Shown: one piece after another, positions 34,579 to 42,654 of the stretch
How positions within the stretch are numbered: position 1 is the stretch's first letter
Layout of the letters: each line of letters opens with the position of its first letter
Assembly: GCA_042095375.1 (NCBI GenBank)
Contig: JBELBJ010000007.1
Coordinates: forward strand, 1-46,614
Length of the DNA stretch: 46,614 nt
Direction: 5' to 3'
Source: GCA-2715645 sp042095375
GTDB lineage: Bacteria > Bacteroidota > Bacteroidia > Cytophagales > MED-G16
Position numbers and translations under genes: made by a program
Notes under the pieces: generated by a model
Told to the model about the DNA's origin: nothing
Database searches by the model: none
The model's input: the letters and a program-made list of their open reading frames with translations, nothing else

Positions 34579-35052
34579 TTATTCTTTTTTTAAATCATAT
34601 CCACCTGAAAACCCTGATAAATTCCATTTTCCAGAAAAAGATTCTTCTTTAAACCTTGCTTCTTCAAATTCTGCACCAGTTCTATACCTTATACTTCTAC
34701 AGCGCCACCACGATGAATTATTTGCTAAACAATCATCATATTCGCCACCATTTTCAATAAATTTTGTTTCAGAAAATTTAATCCATCCATATTCATCAAT
34801 CTTACCAGAAATATAAAAAGTTGAGGAGGAATTTGAATAAGATGTTTCGCCATAAAAATTACATCCATCAGATGAAGTGACTTTCATGGTAAATTGTTCA
34901 CTAAAGTTACCAGAATTTGAGTATTGACTCCCTTTCCAAGTGCCAATCATTTTTTCACAAGCATCCGTACAATCAATAGTAAGCTCATCTTTTTTACAAC
35001 GATATGTAGTATTCCATAGAAAAATAATAAGTAAAAGATTTACTAATTTCAT
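34579..35052 (-). CDS. Cys-rich exported protein, tandem paralogue A
   Basis: 157 residues, not a family I recognise. A short hydrophobic start (MKLVNLLLIIFLW) leads to NTTYRCKKDELTIDC. If C19 were a lipobox, Arg at -1 would be unusual. The mature part looks like an all-beta small barrel: MIGTWKGSQ, FTMKVTSSDGCNFYGETSYS, FYISGKIDEYGWIKFSE. Cysteines are at 19, 28, 32, 64, 108 and 118; those at 19, 28, 64 and 108 are shared with the neighbour and could form disulfides. It is the second of two adjacent, clearly related genes, separated by 54 bases, and precedes the nucleotidyltransferase gene by 3 bases. Confidence 0.78.
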   Translation of the reverse strand: MKLVNLLLIIFLWNTTYRCKKDELTIDCTDACEKMIGTWKGSQYSNSGNFSEQFTMKVTSSDGCNFYGETSYSNSSSTFYISGKIDEYGWIKFSETKFIENGGEYDDCLANNSSWWRCRSIRYRTGAEFEEARFKEESFSGKWNLSGFSGGYDLKKE

Positions 35053-35106
35053 TTTTTATATTGTTAAGCGAAATTAATCTTTTTTTAAGAAAAAAACAGT
35101 AAAAAA

Positions 35107-35589
35107 TTATTCTTTAAATAATGTAAATCCACCTTCTAATTCACATCTCCAGCATGAAATACCCCATTCTCCAGAAATAGTTTCTTCATTAAATCTAACT
35201 TCATCAAAGACAGCTCCTGGTCTCCATCTTACTGTTCTGCATGGACTGCTCCAACCTGATCCTATACAATCTGAATATTCACCACCATCAACTACATAAA
35301 AATTTTCGGAAAACTTAATCCAACCATATTCATCTATTGTTCCAACTACTGAGAATGTTGTAATTGATTGTGAATAAGAAGTTTCACCAAAAAAAGTACA
35401 TCCATCTGATGAAGTAACTTTTAATGTGAAAGAATCACTAAAAGTTTTTGCATTATTAGATTGACTCCCAGTCCACGTACCTATCATTTTTTTTGCTGTC
35501 TCGTTACAATCAATTGTAAGTTCATCTTTTTTACATCTGTAGGTTGTATTCCATAGAAAAAATATAAGTATAATATGTAAAATTTTCAT
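35107..35589 (-). CDS. Cys-rich exported protein, tandem paralogue B
   Basis: 160 residues, unrecognised, and about 60% identical by eye to the next gene downstream. The segment FLWNTTYRCKKDELTIDC is identical in both, and the core TSSDGC(T/N)F(F/Y)GETSYS and IDEYGWIKFSE is conserved. Cysteines at 19, 28, 64, 108 and 117, plus an extra C-terminal pair (CWRC) absent from the other copy. Likely exported, all-beta, disulfide-stabilised. Function unknown. A TAATTTTG box (minus strand, 35613-35606) lies 16 bases upstream but has no clear -33 partner. Confidence 0.78.
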   Translation of the reverse strand: MKILHIILIFFLWNTTYRCKKDELTIDCNETAKKMIGTWTGSQSNNAKTFSDSFTLKVTSSDGCTFFGETSYSQSITTFSVVGTIDEYGWIKFSENFYVVDGGEYSDCIGSGWSSPCRTVRWRPGAVFDEVRFNEETISGEWGISCWRCELEGGFTLFKE

Positions 35590-35684
35590 TATTGACTTTA
35601 GTATTCAAAATTATAAAAATTTATTTGATAATTTATTTGCTATTATTTAATATTTTTAAAAAAAAATCATTTCCTTAATAACTT

Positions 35685-37466
35685 ATGTTATCAACATTTG
35701 ACTGGATTATTGTTTGTTTTTTTACTTTTTTAATTCTTTTTTTTGGTTTAGTAGTATCAAAAAACAGTTCTAAAGACTCTAAACAATATTTTTTATCTGG
35801 AAGAAATCTTCCTTGGTGGTTATTAGGAGTTTCTATGGTCGCTACTACTTTTTCTGCTGATACTCCAAATTTAGTTACCGAAATTGTTAGAAAAGATGGA
35901 ATTGCTGGTAATTGGCAATGGTGGGCATTTTCTTTAACAGGAATGATGACTGTTTTTTTTTATGCAAAACTTTGGAGAAGGTCTAAGGTTCTTACTGACT
36001 TAGAATTTTATGAAAAGAGATACAGTGGAGAAGAAGCTGCTTTTTTAAGAGCATTTCGAGCTATCTATTTAGGTCTTTTTTTTAATGTTATTATAATGGC
36101 ATCTGTTAGTTTAGCTGGAATTAAAATAGGAGGGTTGTTACTAGATATGTCTCCTGTTGAATGTGTTTTATTTACTTCTTTTTTTACTGTTATTTATTCA
36201 ACCTTAGGTGGTTTAAGAAGTGTAATTTTTACAGATTTTATTCAATTTATTCTTGCTATGATTGGTTCAGTTTGGGCATGTATCTATATAGTCTCAATGG
36301 ATGAAATTGGTGGTTTAAGTTCATTATTTTCACATTCTAATGTAGAAAGTAAATTAAATTTTTTTCCTGATTTTGATGATTATAAATCATTATTTTCTCT
36401 TTTTATTATACCTATAGCAGTTCAATGGTGGAGTGTATGGTATCCAGGTGCAGAACCCGGTGGTGGTGGATATATAGCTCAAAGAATGTTATCCGCAAAA
36501 AATGAAAATCATGCTTTAAAAGCTACTTTATTATTTAATATTTTTCATTATGCTTTAAGACCGTGGCCTTGGATTTTAATTGCTTTATCTTCATTAATAA
36601 TTTTTCCTGATTTGGATGATATATCAAAAAATTTTCCTCATTTAGATCCAAATGTAATTGGAGATGATTTAGCATACCCTGCTATGCTTAGTAATCTTCC
36701 AAGTGGACTTTTAGGTTTAATTCTTGCATCATTAATTGCAGCTTTAATGAGTACTCTATCGTCTCATTTAAATTGGGGCTCTTCTTATTTAACCTTAGAT
36801 TTTTATAAAAGATTCATAAATAGAGATGCAACTGAAAATCAAATTGTAAATGTAGGAAAGATGTCTACTATTTTATTGATGTTTATTTCTTCTATTATTG
36901 CTTTATATTTGGATTCCGCATTGTCAGCATTTAAAATTTTATTACAAATTGGTGCTGGAACAGGTTTAATTTTTATTCTAAGATGGTTTTGGTGGAGAAT
37001 TAATGCATATACTGAAATATCAGGGATGATAGTTTCTTTTTTGATAGCATTGTATTTTGAATTTTTTCATGAAATAATATTTTCTTTTAAATTAAATACG
37101 GACGAACAACTTATTATAGGGGTTTTTGTTACAACAATCTCATGGTTATCGGTAACGTATTTTACAAAACCTACAGATATTATTAAGCTTTCTGAGTTTT
37201 ATAATTTAGTTAAACCTAAAGGTATAGGTTGGAATGGATTTTTAAAACTAGCAAAAAAAAATAATATTAAAATAAATAAACAAAGAGGTTCTTTTATTCC
37301 AAATTTTATTTCAATGCTTTTAGGAATAGTTATAATTTATTGTAGTCTTTTTTTAATAGGCTTTATTTTGTATAATAACTTTTTTATTTCTCTGATTCTA
37401 TTTTTAATAATCATGATTTCTGTATTAATGTTAATTAGAAATATGCAAAAAAATTATAATTATTAA
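35685..37466 (+). CDS. Sodium:solute symporter (SSS family)
   Basis: 593-residue membrane protein with about 14-15 hydrophobic segments. SSS hallmarks: YFLSGRNLPWWLLGVSMVATTFSAD near residues 36-59 (read in parts), YSTLGGLRSVIFTDFIQF, and IAALMSTLSSHLNWGSSYLTLDFYKRF for the Na2-site helix. The substrate cannot be read: the sugar-binding Gln/Glu of vSGLT are absent, so an organic acid, amino acid or osmolyte is possible. It starts a rightward run with the YwaF-like gene 6 bases downstream. Confidence 0.9.
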   Translation: MLSTFDWIIVCFFTFLILFFGLVVSKNSSKDSKQYFLSGRNLPWWLLGVSMVATTFSADTPNLVTEIVRKDGIAGNWQWWAFSLTGMMTVFFYAKLWRRSKVLTDLEFYEKRYSGEEAAFLRAFRAIYLGLFFNVIIMASVSLAGIKIGGLLLDMSPVECVLFTSFFTVIYSTLGGLRSVIFTDFIQFILAMIGSVWACIYIVSMDEIGGLSSLFSHSNVESKLNFFPDFDDYKSLFSLFIIPIAVQWWSVWYPGAEPGGGGYIAQRMLSAKNENHALKATLLFNIFHYALRPWPWILIALSSLIIFPDLDDISKNFPHLDPNVIGDDLAYPAMLSNLPSGLLGLILASLIAALMSTLSSHLNWGSSYLTLDFYKRFINRDATENQIVNVGKMSTILLMFISSIIALYLDSALSAFKILLQIGAGTGLIFILRWFWWRINAYTEISGMIVSFLIALYFEFFHEIIFSFKLNTDEQLIIGVFVTTISWLSVTYFTKPTDIIKLSEFYNLVKPKGIGWNGFLKLAKKNNIKINKQRGSFIPNFISMLLGIVIIYCSLFLIGFILYNNFFISLILFLIIMISVLMLIRNMQKNYNY

Positions 37467-37472
37467 ATTTAA

Positions 37473-38168
37473 ATGGGAGAGGATTATGTAATAGAATTTT
37501 TATCTGATGAATGGATTTTAAATTCTTTTTTATCTTTTTTATATGTTTCTATTTCATTATTTATAGGATCTAAATTAGATAAAGAAAAAAAACTTTTTTT
37601 TGCTAAAGCTATTGCATATTCTTTAATTGTATTTTTATTTTTATATAATTTTTTTCATTTATATTCAGGGTCATGGTTTTTTGAAAAAAGACTTCCTCTT
37701 CAACTTTGTTATATCACCCAATTGATTTGTTGTATTATCTTATTTCTACCTAAAAAACAGCTTTTGTTTGACTTAGCATTTTATTGTGGTGTTTTAGGTG
37801 GCTTTCAAGCATTACTAACACCATTAATTGATGATTATACAGGAATAAAATTTTTTTATTTTGATTATTATTTTGTTCATTCAACTATAATGTTGTTTCC
37901 GCTTTATCTTTTTTATATTCTAAAGATGAAATTAACTAAATACTCATGGTTAAAAACTTTTCTTTTTTTGAATTTATTAGTTTTAGTTATTATGCCTATA
38001 AATTTTTTGATAGATTCTAATTATATGTATTTATCAAAACCACCAAATGTTGATCATCCATTAGCATCTGGTGTTTGGCCATATTACATTTTAAAATGGG
38101 AAATTTTTGTATTATTTCTATTATATATTACTTATTTAATATTCAATTCTAGAATTTTTAAAAACTAA
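37473..38168 (+). CDS. YwaF/TIGR02206-like integral membrane protein
   Basis: 231 residues with about seven hydrophobic segments. It matches the TIGR02206 (YwaF) type of conserved membrane protein: FEKRLPLQLCYITQL, GVLGGFQALLTPL, FVHSTIMLFPLYL and a C-terminal SNYMYLSKPPNVDHPLASGVWP. Function unknown. It begins 6 bases after the symporter gene and is followed by pntAA 37 bases later. Confidence 0.78.
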   Translation: MGEDYVIEFLSDEWILNSFLSFLYVSISLFIGSKLDKEKKLFFAKAIAYSLIVFLFLYNFFHLYSGSWFFEKRLPLQLCYITQLICCIILFLPKKQLLFDLAFYCGVLGGFQALLTPLIDDYTGIKFFYFDYYFVHSTIMLFPLYLFYILKMKLTKYSWLKTFLFLNLLVLVIMPINFLIDSNYMYLSKPPNVDHPLASGVWPYYILKWEIFVLFLLYITYLIFNSRIFKN

Positions 38169-38205
38169 ATTATAAATTACCAATTAAAAATTTTATAAAG
38201 TTAAA

Positions 38206-39294
38206 TTGAAGATAGGATTTATTAAGGAGGACAAAGATACTAGAGTATCACTGACTCCAGAAGTTGCAAAAAAATTTAAAAAATCTTCCCATGATTTGTT
38301 TTTAGAATCTGGGGCAGGAGAACTTAGTAATTTCAAAAATTCTGATTATAAAGAATTTTCATCTATCGTTAGTTATTCAGATTTATTAAAAACATCCGAT
38401 ATATTAATTTCTATTAATCCACTAGAATTAAATAAATTAAATTCTGATTTTTCAAATAAAATATATTTAAGCAATTTTAATTCCGTAGATACTAATAAGT
38501 ATTTACCAACTTTAGAAAAAAATAAAATTCATGTATTTGATTTAGGAATAATTCCTAGAACAACTATAGCTCAAAGCATGGATATATTATCTTCTCAGGC
38601 AAATTTATCTGGATATAAGTCAGTTATAAAGGCAGCAGAATTACTCCCTAGAATGTTTCCGATGATTATAACAGCTGCAGGTAGTATAAAGCCTGCTAAA
38701 GTTGTTGTTTTGGGTGCTGGTGTAGCTGGTCTTCAAGCTATTGCAACTGCAAAAAGGTTAGGTGCTATAGTTGAAGCTTCTGATCCAAGATCTGCTGCAA
38801 GAGAAGAAGTCTTAAGTTTAGGTGCAAAATTTATTGAAGTTGAGGGAGCAGTTGAAGACTCTTCTGCTGGTGGGTATGCTGTAAAGCAAACTAAAGAATA
38901 CTTAGAAAGACAAAAAAAAGAGGTTTCTAAAAGGTTAGAATTAGCCGATGTTGTAATCTCTACTGCACAAGTTTTAGGAGGTAAATCCCCAATTTTAATT
39001 CCTAAATCTATAGTTGATAAAATGAGACCGGGTTCAGTTATAATTGATCTTGCTTCAGCGTCTGGTGGTAATTGTGAAATGACTCAAGATGGTAAGATGA
39101 TAACATATAATGATATTAAAATTCTTGGTAATTCATATTTATCAGCTGATCTTTCTCAAGATTCTAGCAATTTATTTTCTAATAATGTTTACAATTTTTT
39201 AGAATATATAATTAATGATAATAAAATTTCTAACAATGAAGAAGATGAAATTTTTAAACAGTGTTACATTACAAAAAAAATAAAATTTAATTAA
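38206..39294 (+). CDS. pntAA: NAD(P) transhydrogenase subunit alpha part 1 (NAD-binding)
   Basis: 362 residues. First part of the proton-translocating transhydrogenase that makes NADPH from NADH. The start is TTG (KIGFIKEDKDTRVSLTPEVAKKF follows, read in two parts); no ATG is available nearby. NAD-binding motif VVVLGAGVAGLQAIATAKRLGA and the following ASDPRSAAREEVLSLGA are typical, as is AQSMDILSSQANLSGY. Split alpha subunits (PntAA + PntAB) occur in many bacteria. pntAB begins directly after its TAA. Confidence 0.95.
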   Translation: MKIGFIKEDKDTRVSLTPEVAKKFKKSSHDLFLESGAGELSNFKNSDYKEFSSIVSYSDLLKTSDILISINPLELNKLNSDFSNKIYLSNFNSVDTNKYLPTLEKNKIHVFDLGIIPRTTIAQSMDILSSQANLSGYKSVIKAAELLPRMFPMIITAAGSIKPAKVVVLGAGVAGLQAIATAKRLGAIVEASDPRSAAREEVLSLGAKFIEVEGAVEDSSAGGYAVKQTKEYLERQKKEVSKRLELADVVISTAQVLGGKSPILIPKSIVDKMRPGSVIIDLASASGGNCEMTQDGKMITYNDIKILGNSYLSADLSQDSSNLFSNNVYNFLEYIINDNKISNNEEDEIFKQCYITKKIKFN

Positions 39295-39609
39295 ATGGAA
39301 ACTTTATTCAATTATATTACTGAAAATGAAATATTTATTTACCTATTATTATTCACAATAATCTTAGGGTTTGAAGTAATCTCAAAAGTTCCTACAATAC
39401 TACATACCCCTTTAATGTCTGGTGCAAATGCTATTAGTGGAATAGTTGTTTTAGGAGCTATCATATTGATTAGGCAAACTGATCCATCTAATTTAACAAT
39501 TTTGATTCCAGCTTCTATGGCATTATTTGTTGGTTCAATTAATGTTTTTGGTGGCTTTATTGTAACAGATAGAATGTTGGGAATGTTTAAGAAAAAAAAG
39601 AAAAAGTAA
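39295..39609 (+). CDS. pntAB: NAD(P) transhydrogenase subunit alpha part 2 (membrane)
   Basis: 104 residues with three to four membrane helices. Family motifs ILGFEVISKVPTILHTPLMSGANAISG (in parts) and GGFIVTDRMLGMFKKK are clear. It forms part of the proton channel. The ATG follows the pntAA stop with no gap, and pntB starts 1 base after its stop. Confidence 0.96.
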   Translation: METLFNYITENEIFIYLLLFTIILGFEVISKVPTILHTPLMSGANAISGIVVLGAIILIRQTDPSNLTILIPASMALFVGSINVFGGFIVTDRMLGMFKKKKKK

Positions 39610-39610
39610 T

Positions 39611-40996
39611 ATGTTTAATTTAGTTTTCTTATTGGCAGCACTTTCATTGGTCTGGGGATTAAGACTTCAGAGTAATCCTGAATCTGCAAAAAAAGGAAAT
39701 CTTTTAGCTTCTATGGGAATGGGTTTAGCAATTTTTGCTACACTATTTTTTGAAATCAAAGATCAATCTACATTTAATAATTTAATTTGGATATTAGTTC
39801 CAATTTCTTTATCAGCATTAATTGGTACTTATGTTGCTAAAAATGTCCAAATGACATCAATGCCTCAAATGGTCTCTATTTTTAATGGCCTTGGTGGTTT
39901 AAGTGCTGTTTTATTATCATTTATTGAGCTTTATAAGGTATCGTCAATAAATACCGACACATTTTTTTCTTATAAAATTACCCTTATAATTAGTCTTTTT
40001 ATAGGTTCAGTTGCTTTTACAGGTAGCATGTTAGCATTTGCTAAGCTTGATGGATATAAATGGTCAGAAAAGCTTAGTTTGCCGTATCAGCATATTATCA
40101 ATATTATTCTTCTATTAATTATTATCAGTTTTTCTTATTTGTATTTTATTAACCTTTTTGATTTTAATTATATTTTATTTGTTCTTATAATCTCTCTTAT
40201 TTACGGTATTTTCTTTGTTGCCCCGATAGGAGGTGCAGATATGCCTGTAGTAATATCACTACTCAATTCATTTACTGGAATTACAGCTGCTTTAACTGGA
40301 ATAATTTTTAATAATAATGTTATGCTATTAGGCGGTATTCTTGTAGGTGCAGCTGGTACAATATTAACTGTTTTAATGTGTGAAGCTATGAACAGATCTA
40401 TTTTTAATGTACTAATTGGAGGTTTTTCAGCATCAGGAAAATCTTCAAAAAAATCTGAAGATGGTGATATTAAAGAAATATCAGATTCAGATTTTGCAGT
40501 TCAACTATTTTATTCATCAAGTGTAATATTTATTCCTGGTTATGGTTTGGCTGTTGCTCAAGCTCAAAAAATATGTAAAGAAATTCAAGAAACTCTTGAA
40601 AAAAATGATGTTGAAGTAAAATATGCAATTCATCCAGTTGCTGGAAGAATGCCTGGTCATATGAATGTTTTATTAGCTGAAGCTGATGTTGATTATTCTA
40701 AACTTATAGAGTTAGAAGAAGCTAATGAAAAATTTACTTCTACAGATTTAGCTATCGTTGTAGGTGCAAACGATGTAGTTAATCCTGATGCAATTGACGA
40801 TACATCAAGTCCACTTTTTGGAATGCCAATATTAAAAGTATGGGAATCAAAAAGTGTGGTTGTATTAAAAAGAAGTATGAATCCTGGTTACGCTGGGGTG
40901 CAAAATCCATTATTTTTTAAAGATAATTCCAAAATGTATTTTGGAGATGCAAAAGATAGTCTTCAAAGATTATCTTCTGAACTTAAAAATTTATAA
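39611..40996 (+). CDS. pntB: NAD(P) transhydrogenase subunit beta
   Basis: 461 residues: about eight to nine membrane helices (1-270), then the NADP-binding domain. Motifs: FNGLGGLSAVLLSFIE, PIGGADMPVVISLLNSFTG, GYGLAVAQAQ, HPVAGRMPGHMNVLLAEADV, VVGANDVVNPDA and SMNPGYAGVQNPLFF. All key parts are present. With pntAA-pntAB it forms the complete membrane transhydrogenase supplying NADPH for biosynthesis such as MurB's reaction. Confidence 0.97.
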   Translation: MFNLVFLLAALSLVWGLRLQSNPESAKKGNLLASMGMGLAIFATLFFEIKDQSTFNNLIWILVPISLSALIGTYVAKNVQMTSMPQMVSIFNGLGGLSAVLLSFIELYKVSSINTDTFFSYKITLIISLFIGSVAFTGSMLAFAKLDGYKWSEKLSLPYQHIINIILLLIIISFSYLYFINLFDFNYILFVLIISLIYGIFFVAPIGGADMPVVISLLNSFTGITAALTGIIFNNNVMLLGGILVGAAGTILTVLMCEAMNRSIFNVLIGGFSASGKSSKKSEDGDIKEISDSDFAVQLFYSSSVIFIPGYGLAVAQAQKICKEIQETLEKNDVEVKYAIHPVAGRMPGHMNVLLAEADVDYSKLIELEEANEKFTSTDLAIVVGANDVVNPDAIDDTSSPLFGMPILKVWESKSVVVLKRSMNPGYAGVQNPLFFKDNSKMYFGDAKDSLQRLSSELKNL

Positions 40997-41017
40997 TATT
41001 TTTCTTAAATTGAACCG

Positions 41018-42544
41018 ATGTTAAGAGGTTTAATTTTCTTTTCTTTTTTTCTTTTTTTTAGCTGTAATAACAATGTTTCTCAAAAACCTAATATTATAGT
41101 TTTCTTTTTTGATGATTTAGGATATGGTGAACTAGGAGCATATGGTCAAAAAATAATTCAAACTAAAAATATTGATAAACTATCCAATTCTGGTGTGAAA
41201 TTCACAAACTTTTATTCAGGATCTCCGGTATGTGCACCATCTAGAAGTATTTTCTTAACAGGGCTTCATTCAGGGAATACTCCCATAAGAGGCAATCATG
41301 AGTATGGTAGTAGAGGTGATGTATGGGATTATCATAAAATGTCTCAAAATCCAAACCTAGAAGGACAATATCCTATTGGTGAGAATACTTTGATATTTCC
41401 TATGCTACTAAAAAATTCAGGTTATAAAACAGCTATGGTAGGTAAATGGGGTTTAGGACCTCCTAATTCAAAATCCATTCCATCAAATATGGGATTTGAT
41501 TATTTTTATGGATACAATTGTCAAAGAATGGCACATAATTTATATCCCCCACATTTATGGGAAAATTTAGAAAAGGATATTTTAAATAATAAGGTACTAT
41601 CACCCAAACTTAAATTACCAATAGATTCGGACCCTTATGATGAATTAAACTATAATATATTTAGTCAAAATGATTATGCACCAGAAATTATGCATAAAAA
41701 AGCAATTAATTTTTTGAATCAAAATAAAAAGAATTCATTCTTTTTATTTTACGCCAGTCCTTTACCTCATGCACCTCTTCAAGCTCCAAAATATTTGATA
41801 GATAAGTATAAAAAAATTATTGGTAAAGAAGATCCCTATATTGGTGATAAAGGCTACTTCCCTACAAGATATCCAAGAGCTACTTATGCCGCAATGATTG
41901 AATATATAGATCTTCAAGTTGGAGAAATTATCGAAGAACTTAAATCTTTAGATATTTATGATAATACAATTATAATCGTTTCAAGTGATAATGGTCCAAC
42001 TTATGCTGGTGGTGTAGATTATGAGTATTTTAATAGTACTGGTATTTTTCAAAATAAGAAAGATAGGATGAAGGGGTATATTTATGAGGGTGGAATAAGA
42101 GTTCCAATGATTTTATCTTGGCCTGAAAAAATAAAAAAAGGAAAAGTTGTAAATGAAATATTTGCAAGCTATGATCTTTTTCCAACAATTTGTGATTTAG
42201 CAAATATCAATTTCTCTGAAAAAATTGATGGAATTACCATGAAACCAATAATGCTAGGATTAGATAAGCAAAATTTTCATGAATATTTATATTGGGAATT
42301 TCCTGCTTATGGTGGCCAACAAGGTGTTAGATTGGGAAAATGGAAAGCAATTAAAAAAAATATTTTTAAAGGAAATACAAGTATTGAATTGTATAATTTA
42401 AATAATGATCCTAAGGAGATTTATGATATATCTAACAAAAATTTAAAAATTTTAAATAAAGTTGATTCTATATTTGAAATTGAACATTCAATTTCAAATA
42501 TAGAAAGATTTAAACTGGGATATGTAGATGATAATAAAAATTGA
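41018..42544 (+). CDS. Type I sulfatase lipoprotein (formylglycine-dependent)
   Basis: 508 residues; lipoprotein signal ending LFFSC (Cys 16). The active-site signature is C72-A-P-S-R76 in GSPVCAPSRSIFLTG, the Cys form that needs conversion to formylglycine. Metal ligands are in VFFFDDLGYGELG (D32, D33) and SSDNGPTYAGG; PLPHAPLQAP and VGKWGLG give further active-site residues. It likely removes sulfate from polysaccharides; the glycan is unknown. The last part of the gene contains a perfect 19-bp-arm palindrome (42466-42505). The FGE needed for activation is encoded at 25836-26840. Confidence 0.94.
   Translation: MLRGLIFFSFFLFFSCNNNVSQKPNIIVFFFDDLGYGELGAYGQKIIQTKNIDKLSNSGVKFTNFYSGSPVCAPSRSIFLTGLHSGNTPIRGNHEYGSRGDVWDYHKMSQNPNLEGQYPIGENTLIFPMLLKNSGYKTAMVGKWGLGPPNSKSIPSNMGFDYFYGYNCQRMAHNLYPPHLWENLEKDILNNKVLSPKLKLPIDSDPYDELNYNIFSQNDYAPEIMHKKAINFLNQNKKNSFFLFYASPLPHAPLQAPKYLIDKYKKIIGKEDPYIGDKGYFPTRYPRATYAAMIEYIDLQVGEIIEELKSLDIYDNTIIIVSSDNGPTYAGGVDYEYFNSTGIFQNKKDRMKGYIYEGGIRVPMILSWPEKIKKGKVVNEIFASYDLFPTICDLANINFSEKIDGITMKPIMLGLDKQNFHEYLYWEFPAYGGQQGVRLGKWKAIKKNIFKGNTSIELYNLNNDPKEIYDISNKNLKILNKVDSIFEIEHSISNIERFKLGYVDDNKN
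42466..42505. repeat. Perfect 19-bp inverted repeat inside the sulfatase gene
   Basis: Left arm TTCTATATTTGAAATTGAA (42466-42484), a 2-base centre CA, right arm TTCAATTTCAAATATAGAA (42487-42505), with no mismatch. It is coding (DSIFEIEHSISNIE region) and lies 39 bases before the end of the sulfatase stop codon. No long T run follows, so it is not a standard terminator. Such a perfect 40-base palindrome is rare inside a gene. Confidence 0.9.
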
Positions 42545-42654
42545 TATTTTAACTAAAACTTAACTTAATATCTTAATTTTTTATTCTTTTTTGCTTACTT
42601 TTATCGTTAAATTTAAATTTAAAATTACTAGTTCCATATTTTTTTAATTTTTAA

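Noticed and set aside
34579..35589. Avidin- or lipocalin-like fold for the tandem Cys-rich proteins
   Set aside because: The GTW.G start and alternating strands recall small barrels, but the binding-site Trp pattern of avidins is not seen; no family can be named from sequence alone.
35606..35613. TAATTTTG box on the minus strand before paralogue B
   Set aside because: Matches TAnnTTTG but has no -33 partner; several such boxes are expected by chance in intergenic DNA this AT-rich.
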